64,000 nt of DNA from Pedobacter cryophilus (lineage in GTDB: Bacteria > Bacteroidota > Bacteroidia > Sphingobacteriales > Sphingobacteriaceae): contig NZ_SWBP01000003.1 in NCBI RefSeq assembly GCF_005116455.1, forward strand, positions 310,012 through 374,011, in the 5' to 3' direction. Below, one piece after another: positions 17,058-25,304 of this stretch; positions within the stretch are counted from its first letter, which is position 1, and each line of letters begins with the position of its first letter. A program made the translations under genes and the position numbers. The notes under the pieces are model-generated. The model did no database searches, was not told where the DNA came from, and worked only from the letters and a program-made list of their open reading frames with translations.

Positions 17058-17762
17058 ATGTTAGAACAAATCGACCTACAAAACATTCTGATATTGGATA
17101 TTGAAACTGTCCCTCAATTTGCAAGCTTTGAGGAACTGCCCAAAAACATGCAAAAACTATGGGATTCGAAAACTTTTTATCAGAGAAAAAATCAGGAAAC
17201 ACCTAGTGAATTTTATGAGCGGGCAGGAATTTGGGCCGAGTTTGGAAAAATAGTTTGCATTTCTGTCGGTATTTTTAAAAACAACCAAAGCTTTAGGGTA
17301 AAATCTTATTTTAGTCATGATGAAAAGGAATTATTGGTAGAGTTTAATCAATTATTAAACAACCAACCTCCTCAATTAATGCTTTGTGCGCATAATGGTA
17401 AAGAATTTGATTTTCCTTACCTATGCAGAAGAATGCTGATTAACGGCTTAGCTATCCCTAACCAGTTGAATATTATTGGCAAAAAACCTTGGGAAATTCA
17501 CCATTTAGATACCATGGAATTATGGAAATTTGGCGACTATAAAAACTATACCTCTTTAAATTTATTAGCTGCTATTTTTGGGATTCCCACCCCAAAAGAT
17601 GATATTGACGGCAGCATGGTAGGCGGTGTTTACTGGCTAGAAAATGATTTAGAACGCATTAAAACCTATTGCCAAAAAGATGTGATTACCACCGCCCGTT
17701 TATTACAAAAATTTAAAGGTTTAACGCCTTTAAATGATACGCAAATTACCTTAGTAGATTAA
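17058..17762 (+). CDS. DEDDy-type 3'-5' exonuclease (PolB-like domain)
   Basis: This 234-residue protein is a stand-alone ribonuclease-H-fold exonuclease. Motifs in order are ILDIETVP (Exo I, first Asp and Glu), CAHNGKEFDFPYLCRRM (Exo II) and RIKTYCQKDVITT (Exo III with Tyr and Asp of the DEDDy class). Family members are annotated as predicted PolB-like 3'-5' exonucleases and probably act on single-stranded nucleic acid; the exact substrate is unknown. Its stop codon overlaps the ATG of the following ABC ATPase by one base (TAATG), so the two are translationally coupled although their functions are not obviously linked. Confidence 0.85.
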   Translation: MLEQIDLQNILILDIETVPQFASFEELPKNMQKLWDSKTFYQRKNQETPSEFYERAGIWAEFGKIVCISVGIFKNNQSFRVKSYFSHDEKELLVEFNQLLNNQPPQLMLCAHNGKEFDFPYLCRRMLINGLAIPNQLNIIGKKPWEIHHLDTMELWKFGDYKNYTSLNLLAAIFGIPTPKDDIDGSMVGGVYWLENDLERIKTYCQKDVITTARLLQKFKGLTPLNDTQITLVD

Positions 17763-19483
17763 TGCAAAAACTCCAGATTAAAGATTTAAACATCCATTTT
17801 AAAACCGAAGAAGGTAATTTTCATGCAGTAAAAAACATCAGCATAAAGATTAATAAAGGTGAAATTGTAGGTTTGGTGGGTGAATCTGGCTCTGGAAAAT
17901 CGGTAACTTCTTTAGCTATTATGCGTTTGTTAGAGAAGAATGCGAGCATTAGCGGTCAGGTTCTATTTGATGATCTCAATCTTTTAACGCTCACTGAAAA
18001 GGAAATGCAAAAGTTTAGAGGCAACCAAATTGGGATGATTTTTCAAGAACCCATGACTTCTTTAAATCCGGTTCTTAAATGTGGGAGTCAGGTTGCCGAG
18101 AGTATTTTATTGCATCAAAAAACCAATCAAAAAATAGCAAAAGAAAAAACCATTCAGCTTTTTAAGGAAGTTAAACTTCCAAATCCCGAAGAGGTTTTTA
18201 ATAAATATCCTCACGAACTATCGGGCGGACAAAAACAAAGAGTGATGATTGCCATGGCTTTGGCCTGCGACCCTGAACTATTAATTGCTGATGAGCCTAC
18301 CACCGCTTTAGACGTAACGGTGCAAAAAAGCATTTTAGAATTGTTATTGAAGCTTAAAACAGAGCGCAACATGAGTTTGATTTTTATCTCTCATGATTTA
18401 GGCGTGATTGGTGAAATAGCCGATCGTATTTTAGTCATGTATAAAGGCGAAATTGTGGAGGAAGGATTAATTAAAGATGTTTTTATTCATCCTCAACATG
18501 CTTATACCAAGGGCTTATTGGCTTGCCGACCGCTGCCAGATTTACAACTTTCTAAATTGCCAACCATAACAGATTTTGTGCATTTTGAAGATGATAAAAT
18601 GGTAAGTTCTGCTTTAAGCATTGGCACTTTACAAGAAAAATACGCTATCAGCAGCCAAGAAATTGAAGCAAAAAGAACAGTCTTATACCAACAAAAACCA
18701 TTACTGCAAATACAAGATTTAAAAACCTGGTTTCCTAAAAATGAAGGCTGGTTTAGCCAAGCAAAAAACTTTACTAAAGCGGTTGATGGTGTGAGTTTTG
18801 AAGTTTACCCAGGAGAAACTTTTGGTTTAGTGGGAGAATCTGGCTGCGGAAAAACCACATTGAGCAGAACTATTTTAAAACTACTTGACCCTAGCAGCGG
18901 TGAGATTATTTTTAATCAGCAAAATATAACAAAGTTAAATGCCAAAGAAATGCGTCCGTTAAGGAAAGACATTCAAATTATTTTTCAAGATCCTTACTCC
19001 TCTTTAAACCCAATAAAAACCATTGGTGAAACCTTAATGGAGCCTTTAAAAGTCCATCAGGTTTTTGCTAACCAACAACAACGGAAAGACTTTATTATAG
19101 ATTTAATGGCTAAAGTAGGTTTGCAAGCAGCACAATTTAACCGCTATCCGCATGAATTTTCAGGCGGCCAAAGACAAAGAGTGGTAATTGCCCGGGCTTT
19201 AGCTTTACAACCTAAACTCATCATTTGTGATGAATCTGTTTCGGCCCTAGATGTTTCTATTCAAGCTCAGGTGCTTAATTTATTGAAAGATTTACAGCAA
19301 CAATTTCAGCTCACTTACATTTTTATTTCTCATGATATGACTGTAGTAAAACACATGGCAGATCGTATGATGGTGATGAATAAAGGAAAAATTGAAGAAA
19401 TGGGTTATCCCGAAGAAATTTATCATCACCCAAAAACAGCCTATACCCAAAAATTGGTGAACGCTATTCCAAAAGGGATTTAA
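17762..19483 (+). CDS. Tandem ATPase of a peptide-type ABC transporter (DppD-DppF/GsiA-like)
   Basis: Two complete nucleotide-binding domains lie in one 573-residue chain. Domain 1 has Walker A GESGSGKS, signature LSGGQKQRV and Walker B LLIADEPT. Domain 2 has GESGCGKTT, FSGGQRQRV and LIICDES with the catalytic Glu. Each domain is followed by the oligopeptide-ABC C-terminal segment (HPQHAYTKGLLAC, HPKTAYTQKLVNAIP). It would energise import of peptides or a related solute, but no permease or binding-protein genes are adjacent, so the partner must be encoded elsewhere. It starts inside the stop codon of the exonuclease gene. Confidence 0.92.
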   Translation: MQKLQIKDLNIHFKTEEGNFHAVKNISIKINKGEIVGLVGESGSGKSVTSLAIMRLLEKNASISGQVLFDDLNLLTLTEKEMQKFRGNQIGMIFQEPMTSLNPVLKCGSQVAESILLHQKTNQKIAKEKTIQLFKEVKLPNPEEVFNKYPHELSGGQKQRVMIAMALACDPELLIADEPTTALDVTVQKSILELLLKLKTERNMSLIFISHDLGVIGEIADRILVMYKGEIVEEGLIKDVFIHPQHAYTKGLLACRPLPDLQLSKLPTITDFVHFEDDKMVSSALSIGTLQEKYAISSQEIEAKRTVLYQQKPLLQIQDLKTWFPKNEGWFSQAKNFTKAVDGVSFEVYPGETFGLVGESGCGKTTLSRTILKLLDPSSGEIIFNQQNITKLNAKEMRPLRKDIQIIFQDPYSSLNPIKTIGETLMEPLKVHQVFANQQQRKDFIIDLMAKVGLQAAQFNRYPHEFSGGQRQRVVIARALALQPKLIICDESVSALDVSIQAQVLNLLKDLQQQFQLTYIFISHDMTVVKHMADRMMVMNKGKIEEMGYPEEIYHHPKTAYTQKLVNAIPKGI

Positions 19484-19583
19484 AAAAATAGTTAGCCAAA
19501 ATTAACAAACAGCTAACAAACCGTTTAAAAAACAATGAGGTAATTAAGTTACCTTCGCAAAAAATTAAATCTGATCATTTTAA

Positions 19584-20237
19584 ATGAATCAATCACAAAT
19601 TACGGTAAGTGTATTAATGGCCGTTTACAATACGCCTTTTGAATTTGCAAAAAGAGCCATTGATTCTGTCTTAAACCAAGATCTTCAAAACTTCGAACTT
19701 ATTATTTTAGATGATGGAAGCAATTTAGCTTTGGGCGAACAACTGCTTCAATATTGCCAAATCAACGAATCTAAGTTAACTTATATCAGAATTAAAAATA
19801 ACGGACAATCACAAGCTATTAACCGTGGTGTTCAATTTACCAGAGGAAAATACATTGCAATTATAGATGCTGATGATGAATACAAGCCCAATCATTTATC
19901 CAGCTGTTTAAAAGAGATGCAATTTGCCGATTTAACTTCTTCTCTTACAGAAACCATTGTAAACCATGAAGATGATTATTATGTGCCTGATAAACATGAT
20001 TATAAAAAGAATATCCATGTAGATGATTGTATTCTTTTCGCCACCCTTTTTGGTAAAAAAGAGGTTTTTAAAGAAATTGGTTTCAAAAATATGTACGCTG
20101 CCGATAGCCATTTTTATGAACAAGCCGCAGAGCAATATTTGGTTAAAAAACTAAATATCCGTACCTATATTTATTACCGAAACGTATCAGGAAGCATTAC
20201 TGCAAAGTTGAAAGAAGAACAACTTCTAGCTTCTTAA
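19584..20237 (+). CDS. Family 2 glycosyltransferase
   Basis: A 217-residue GT-A fold enzyme, short for the family. The N-terminus VSVLMAVYNTPFEFAKRAI and the ELIILDDGS segment form the nucleotide-binding part. IAIIDADDEYKPNH carries the DxD-like metal site. The C-terminal acceptor region is brief (YYRNVSGSITAK), typical of small cell-surface GT2 enzymes. Donor and acceptor are unknown. The next gene starts 3 bases after its stop, so the two are cotranscribed. Confidence 0.85.
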   Translation: MNQSQITVSVLMAVYNTPFEFAKRAIDSVLNQDLQNFELIILDDGSNLALGEQLLQYCQINESKLTYIRIKNNGQSQAINRGVQFTRGKYIAIIDADDEYKPNHLSSCLKEMQFADLTSSLTETIVNHEDDYYVPDKHDYKKNIHVDDCILFATLFGKKEVFKEIGFKNMYAADSHFYEQAAEQYLVKKLNIRTYIYYRNVSGSITAKLKEEQLLAS

Positions 20238-20240
20238 ACC

Positions 20241-20990
20241 ATGCTTTCATCTATTAAACAAATCATTTGCGCTACCCTACTCACAGGCGTTTACGATGTA
20301 AATAGAAACGAATTATTAGCCGAAGATCATTTCGAAATCATTAAAGATTGGTACAATTCTATCGTTAAACTTCAGTTAAGAGGCATAGTTTTTCACAACA
20401 CCTTTTCTGATGAAACAATAAATACCTACCAAAATAAAAACGTATCGTTTATAAAGGTAAATTATGATGGCACTTTAAATGCAAACGTTTATCGCTATTT
20501 TATTTATAAAGATTTTTTAGAGGCTTACGCCGATAAAATAGACCATCTATTTGTAACCGATATTGCCGATGTGGAGGTGATTAAAAACCCTTTTATAGAG
20601 CCTTTATTTGTCAACCATCCTGAAGATTTATTTTGTGGTGATGAACCTGAAATATTAGCTAATGAATGGATGCAAAACCACAACACTCATCTTAGAAATT
20701 CAATCTCGGGTTTTTCAGCTTACGAAGAAGAAAACAACGCCCAAACACTACTTAATTGCGGTATTATTGGAGGAAGTGTTAAAGTAATGAAAACCTTAAT
20801 GGATGAATTAGTAAACATCCATTCTACTTATACCATTCACAATAAAAGCCCTTACACTTTAGACATGGGCGCTTTTAATTATGTTGCTCGCACTCAATTT
20901 AGTCAGCATTTACAACATGGCGAACCTATAAACACTATTTTTAAGCAATACCAAACCACACGTTCTGATTGTTGGTTTAAGCATAAATAA
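20241..20990 (+). CDS. Putative glycosyltransferase-like protein partnered with the GT2 gene
   Basis: I do not recognise this 249-residue protein with certainty. It has no signal peptide or membrane helix. The central HLFVTDIADVEVIKNPF resembles the DxD-containing strand of GT-A enzymes, followed at a distance by LLNCGIIGGSVKVMKTLMDE, a pattern seen in several nucleotide-diphospho-sugar transferases, and by SPYTLDMGAFNYV. Position 3 bases after a GT2 gene supports a role in the same glycan modification. It is closed by a strong bidirectional terminator. Confidence 0.5.
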   Translation: MLSSIKQIICATLLTGVYDVNRNELLAEDHFEIIKDWYNSIVKLQLRGIVFHNTFSDETINTYQNKNVSFIKVNYDGTLNANVYRYFIYKDFLEAYADKIDHLFVTDIADVEVIKNPFIEPLFVNHPEDLFCGDEPEILANEWMQNHNTHLRNSISGFSAYEEENNAQTLLNCGIIGGSVKVMKTLMDELVNIHSTYTIHNKSPYTLDMGAFNYVARTQFSQHLQHGEPINTIFKQYQTTRSDCWFKHK

Positions 20991-21027
20991 AAAAGCCGCT
21001 ATTTGAAATTTCAAACAGCGGTTTTTT
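20991..21027. terminator. Bidirectional intrinsic terminator
   Basis: AAAAGCCGCT-A-TTTGAAA pairs with TTTCAAA-C-AGCGGTTTTTT in a long stem with one mismatch. It serves the glycosyltransferase pair (+) and the S9 peptidase (-), which converge here. Confidence 0.85.
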
Positions 21028-21043
21028 ATGATTTTTAATTTAC

Positions 21044-23461
21044 TTATTTCTTATTCTTCACATAGGTTTCTAACCAAGTATCTTGTTCCCAAAGCATGTG
21101 CAATAAATTTTCTCTTCCTCTATAGCTATGCGCTTCATAAGGTAAAAAGGTAAATCTAACTGTACCACCGGCACCTTTAATAGCAGCAAACAAGCGCTCA
21201 CTATTAATTGGGAAAGTTCCTGGATTATCATCACTATCACCATGAATCAATAAAATTGGCGTCTTAATTTTATCTGCATAGCTAAACGGACTCATTTCAT
21301 AATACAATTGAGGAGCTTGCCAATAAGTACGTTCCTCGTTTTGGAAACCAAAGGGAGTTAACGTTCTATTATAAGCGCCACTTCTTGCAATACCGGCAGC
21401 AAACAAATTGGTATGCGCTAATAAATTAGCAGTCATAAAAGCACCATAACTATGTCCGCCAACAGCCATTCTGTTTTTATCTCCAACACCCATTCCAGAT
21501 AATTTACCTATAGCAGCTTCTGCATTTTGCTTTAATTGCTCTACAAATGTATCATTTGGTCTTTTATCACCCTGTGCAACAATTGGCATTTCTGCATTGT
21601 CTAAAACAGCATAACCTCTGGTTGCCCAAAAAATTGGAGAACCCCAACTCAAAGTGGTAAATCTGTTTTCAGAACCACGTACTTGAGCAGCATCCGCAGC
21701 CGAATTAAACTCTCTTGGATAAGCCCATATTAAAGTTGGCAACGGTCCGTCTTTTGCTTTATCATATCCCTTTGGTAAATATAAATCGCCGGTAAGGTCT
21801 ATGCCATCAGCTCTTTTATAAAATACTTTTTCTTTTGAGATGCCTTCTAAGCCAGGATAAGGATTAGTGAAATTAGTAACTGGCACATCGGCAATTTTAA
21901 GTATCAAATTTTTGATGTAATAATTAGGCACCATCTTCTGACTTTCTCTACGGGTAAGCAAAACCATTTTATTAGGATCTAAAACTTCGCTTACAAACTC
22001 ATAAGTACCTGCTGGGCAACGCCAAATAATTTCATTCTTTTTAGTGGCTAAATCAAACTTAGATAAAAAAGGTAAATCTCCTTTTTCAGATGCGCCAGTG
22101 GTATTATTCATCAATATTTTGGTATTGTTATCTACCAAAGTAATTACCTGACGGTCAAATTTATTCTTGGTCGTAACTGGGCTTCCTAAATCACCATAAG
22201 CATCAGTTTGGTTACGATTGTACAATTCTTCCAAAGCTCCGGTTGTTGGGTTATATCTGCTTGTTTTTGTAGTTTGTTTGCTACGTAAACCTTCTACAAC
22301 CAAAGCCAAGTTGGCATCTCCCCACTGTATTCCTCGAAAGCGAGTGGTAGTTTTAAAAAGTTCTTCTTCTGAACCTGTAAATGGCGCACTTAAAGAATAA
22401 ACAGCATCATGAAAAGGCACTTCTGCTTTTATTAATCCGCCATCTAAAGGTTTTGCCCAAGTAATGGTTGCAGCTTCATCATCTCTCCAATCAAAACTAC
22501 GAGGCACATTTTGGGTATTATCATATCCAGAAGGTGTACCTTCTCTTGATGGCAATTCGGCAATAACTTTTACGGTTTTACCGGTTAAATCTTGAATACT
22601 TACCGTAGTTGGAAAACCACCAGCAGTAACCAAATAAGAAAATGGTTTACGAATTGTATTTACCAACATATATTTTTTATCTGGAGATAAGCTTACCGAA
22701 TTATAAATAGCTGGCTTGCCTACCGGAGTTTCTACACCATTAATGTTTTTCACTAATTGTGAAGTTCCAAAAAACTCAAACAGACTTTCATCAAAAGGTG
22801 TTTTAATTAAATCTTGAAAAGTGGCGCTTGGGGCAGCCTTGCCTAAACTTAATTGTACCGTTGGGCCTTTAGGTTTTAATGGTTTTTGAGGCGCAGCACT
22901 TGCTGGTTGGGTGATGGTTCTGTATAAAATAGTTTGATCATTTAACCAGGTAATTCCACTTCCTAAAACCACATTTAAATATTGCTTATTAATTTTAGTA
23001 GCTTTTTTGGTAGCAACATCAATTAAATAAAGGTCTACTCCTTTTTGCGTGGTATTGGTAAAAGCAATTTTATTTTCTGATGGATTCCAACTGGCATTAC
23101 CTGCTAAAAGTGGTTGCGGTAAACCTGCAATCTGAAAAGTTTGTCCGGTTTTAAAGTTTTTTAAACTAAAATTATTCACGAAAATCTGACGACTAGGTGC
23201 AAAATTATTAGGATTCAATCTTAATCCCGCAATCCTGTATTCTGGCAAAGCCAACTCCTCAACAGATGGATAAGAATTTCTTTCGCTAAAAAGTATCCAT
23301 TCGGCTTTACCATCCATACTAATAGACGGTGTTGGTTTGGCCAAAAGTAAATCTGCAATTTCTTTGGGAGGTAATTTATAGCTCAAATCATCTTGAGCAT
23401 AGGTGTTTAAATTAAAAAAACTACCTGCAACCAAAAAGTAGAGTAAGGTTTTCTTGATCAT
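21044..23461 (-). CDS. S9-family serine peptidase, glutamyl-endopeptidase-like, exported
   Basis: This 805-residue protein has a signal peptide (LLYFLVAGSFFNLNTYAQ), a long beta-propeller region to about residue 530 and an alpha/beta hydrolase domain. The nucleophile is probably S671 in GGHSYGAFM, the acid D742 in LLIHGDSDDNPG and the base H778 in PYEAHSYRG. The arrangement and length match the S9 subgroup related to plant chloroplast glutamyl endopeptidase, so cleavage of peptides in the periplasm is likely. It has its own upstream gap of 259 bp shared with the divergent hydrolase gene. Confidence 0.88.
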   Translation of the reverse strand: MIKKTLLYFLVAGSFFNLNTYAQDDLSYKLPPKEIADLLLAKPTPSISMDGKAEWILFSERNSYPSVEELALPEYRIAGLRLNPNNFAPSRQIFVNNFSLKNFKTGQTFQIAGLPQPLLAGNASWNPSENKIAFTNTTQKGVDLYLIDVATKKATKINKQYLNVVLGSGITWLNDQTILYRTITQPASAAPQKPLKPKGPTVQLSLGKAAPSATFQDLIKTPFDESLFEFFGTSQLVKNINGVETPVGKPAIYNSVSLSPDKKYMLVNTIRKPFSYLVTAGGFPTTVSIQDLTGKTVKVIAELPSREGTPSGYDNTQNVPRSFDWRDDEAATITWAKPLDGGLIKAEVPFHDAVYSLSAPFTGSEEELFKTTTRFRGIQWGDANLALVVEGLRSKQTTKTSRYNPTTGALEELYNRNQTDAYGDLGSPVTTKNKFDRQVITLVDNNTKILMNNTTGASEKGDLPFLSKFDLATKKNEIIWRCPAGTYEFVSEVLDPNKMVLLTRRESQKMVPNYYIKNLILKIADVPVTNFTNPYPGLEGISKEKVFYKRADGIDLTGDLYLPKGYDKAKDGPLPTLIWAYPREFNSAADAAQVRGSENRFTTLSWGSPIFWATRGYAVLDNAEMPIVAQGDKRPNDTFVEQLKQNAEAAIGKLSGMGVGDKNRMAVGGHSYGAFMTANLLAHTNLFAAGIARSGAYNRTLTPFGFQNEERTYWQAPQLYYEMSPFSYADKIKTPILLIHGDSDDNPGTFPINSERLFAAIKGAGGTVRFTFLPYEAHSYRGRENLLHMLWEQDTWLETYVKNKK

Positions 23462-23720
23462 ATATTCTTAATTAAATTTGAATTTGATAAACTAAATGTA
23501 GCTTTAAATGAGGCTATTTAACAGTTGTAACAAAATATTTATACAAGTACAATCAAAGCTTTTACATTGAAATTTAATACGTTGAGGAGCTAAAAATGTC
23601 TTTATTGGTTTTTAGTGTTTATATTGTTTAAATGCTCATTAATATTTTCATCACTTTCCAAATCTTTCCTTTAAATTTAAAATATCTCATTAAAATCATT
23701 TTCAATCACTAGTTTAAAAC

Positions 23721-24884
23721 ATGTATCCATTCATTAAAAATAAAATCGTTTTTGGATTTTTATTAATCCTTAGTTTTTCTACTGTTTATGGGCAATCTGT
23801 TTATTTTCCTGATGCAAATTGGCAAACAAAAAAGCCTGTAGAAGTTAAAATGAATAGTAAAATGATTGATAGTGCAGTAAATTTTGCCTTAAAAAATGAA
23901 ATTAAATTAGATGTTGATTTAAGGTTGGCGCTTTTAAAATCATGGAATAGAGAACCAGGTTACCATATTATTGGCCCTACAAAAGACAGAGGCAAACCCA
24001 CCGGTATGATTATTAAAAACGGATACATTGTAGCCCAATGGGGCGATGTAAACCGAGTGGATATGACTTTTAGCGCCACCAAAAGCTACCTTTCTACAAT
24101 TGCTGGTTTGGCCATAGACCAGCGCTTAATTAAAAGTGTTGATGATAAAGTAAACCAATATGTTTGGGATGATAAATTTGAAAGCCAGCATAATTCTAAA
24201 ATAACCTGGAGACATTTATTAACACAATCATCTGATTGGAGCGGTAATTTATTTGAAGTGGAAGATTGGGCTGACAGGCCACCAAGAGAAGGAGGAATTG
24301 ATACCTGGAAAACCCGCAAATTAAACGAGCCTGGCACTTTTTTTAAATACAATGATGTAAGAGTTAATTTATTGGCCTATTCTTTATTGCAGGTTTGGAG
24401 AAAACCCTTACCACAAATATTAAAAGATAAAATAATGGATCCTATTGGTGCATCAACCACCTGGCGTTGGTATGGTTATGATAATGCCTTTGTTAATATT
24501 GATGGCGTAATGACACAATCTGTAAGTGGTGGCGGGCACCATGGTGGTGGTTTGTTTATTAGTGCTTTAGATCACGCCCGCTTTGGGTTATTGTTTGCCA
24601 GAAATGGAAAATGGAATAATCAACAATTAATATCAGAACAATGGGTAAAATCTGTAAATCAACCATCTGCAGCTAATAAATCTTATGGTTTTATGTGGTG
24701 GACAAATCACGAAAAACAATTAGGTAATATTTCTAAAGATATTTATTACGCAGCCGGCTACGGTGGAAATTACATTATTGTAGATAAAGCAAATGATTTG
24801 GTAATGGTAGTAAGATGGATAGATACTACTAAATTAAATGAGTTTATTGCTTTGGTGGAAGGGGCTTTGGATAATGTGAAATAG
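23721..24884 (+). CDS. Exported serine hydrolase of the beta-lactamase/esterase fold
   Basis: The 387-residue chain has a signal peptide ending in TVYGQS and one class C-type serine hydrolase domain. The nucleophile motif is S118-A-T-K121 (MTFSATKSYLSTIAG). The second motif is Y210-N-D in FFKYNDVRVN. A YAAGYGGNYIIV strand replaces the KTG triad, as in many esterase-like members. Such proteins act as carboxylesterases or D-amino peptidases; real beta-lactamase activity is not implied. It is divergent from the S9 peptidase across 259 bp that hold no other visible feature. Confidence 0.85.
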   Translation: MYPFIKNKIVFGFLLILSFSTVYGQSVYFPDANWQTKKPVEVKMNSKMIDSAVNFALKNEIKLDVDLRLALLKSWNREPGYHIIGPTKDRGKPTGMIIKNGYIVAQWGDVNRVDMTFSATKSYLSTIAGLAIDQRLIKSVDDKVNQYVWDDKFESQHNSKITWRHLLTQSSDWSGNLFEVEDWADRPPREGGIDTWKTRKLNEPGTFFKYNDVRVNLLAYSLLQVWRKPLPQILKDKIMDPIGASTTWRWYGYDNAFVNIDGVMTQSVSGGGHHGGGLFISALDHARFGLLFARNGKWNNQQLISEQWVKSVNQPSAANKSYGFMWWTNHEKQLGNISKDIYYAAGYGGNYIIVDKANDLVMVVRWIDTTKLNEFIALVEGALDNVK

Positions 24885-24928
24885 GATGAAAACATTTAGC
24901 GCTTTATTAGAAGATTATAATCATTTAG

Positions 24929-25052
24929 CTCTGTGAACTCCGTGTCCTCCGTGGTTAAAATTTCATCATCATGCATAAAGTACTATATCTTATTGTTTTT
25001 TAAGGCTTTAACTGGGTGTTTTTTTTACCACAGAGATTCAGAGAGCACAGAG
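24929..25052. repeat. Imperfect inverted repeat of the CTCTGTG/CACAGAG type
   Basis: The left arm CTCTGTGAACTCCGTGTCC then TCCGTGGTTAAAA (24929-24960) pairs imperfectly with TTTTTTACCACAGAGATTC then AGAGAGCACAGAG (25021-25052). Related half-sites occur at 27592-27619 and in the 46.4 kb tandem array. Confidence 0.65.
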
Positions 25053-25079
25053 TAAAAAAGATAAATCTCTGTATGATTC

Positions 25080-25159
25080 GCATTAGGGATAGAAAGGGTT
25101 TAGTACCCATTTTTTATGGGTACCGAAGCGCAGCGTAGTCCGGGCGTGAACTGCACCCC
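25080..25159 (-). repeat. Dispersed structured element, copy C (reverse orientation)
   Basis: GCATTAGGGATAGAAAGGG leads into a perfect hairpin TACCCAT-TTTT-ATGGGTA (about 25106-25124). CAGCGTAGTCCGGGCGTG and GAACTGCACCCC follow. Motif order matches copy A, and the left end GCATT pairs with a right-end AA(C)TGC. Confidence 0.55.
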
Positions 25160-25304
25160 AAAAAATCACCTTCAAAGTTTCATCATTTTAATCCTTAATA
25201 CAGCCTATTAAATCAAAATTTCGCATTAAAGAATTGTTAAATCAGAAGAATTTAGAAACATATTGTTTATTTTGAGCTTTAAATAGTAATCAACATTAAT
25301 AAGT

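Noticed and set aside
23462-23720. Possible regulatory structure between the S9 peptidase and the serine hydrolase
   Set aside because: No palindrome, repeat or riboswitch-like feature could be found in this AT-rich gap.
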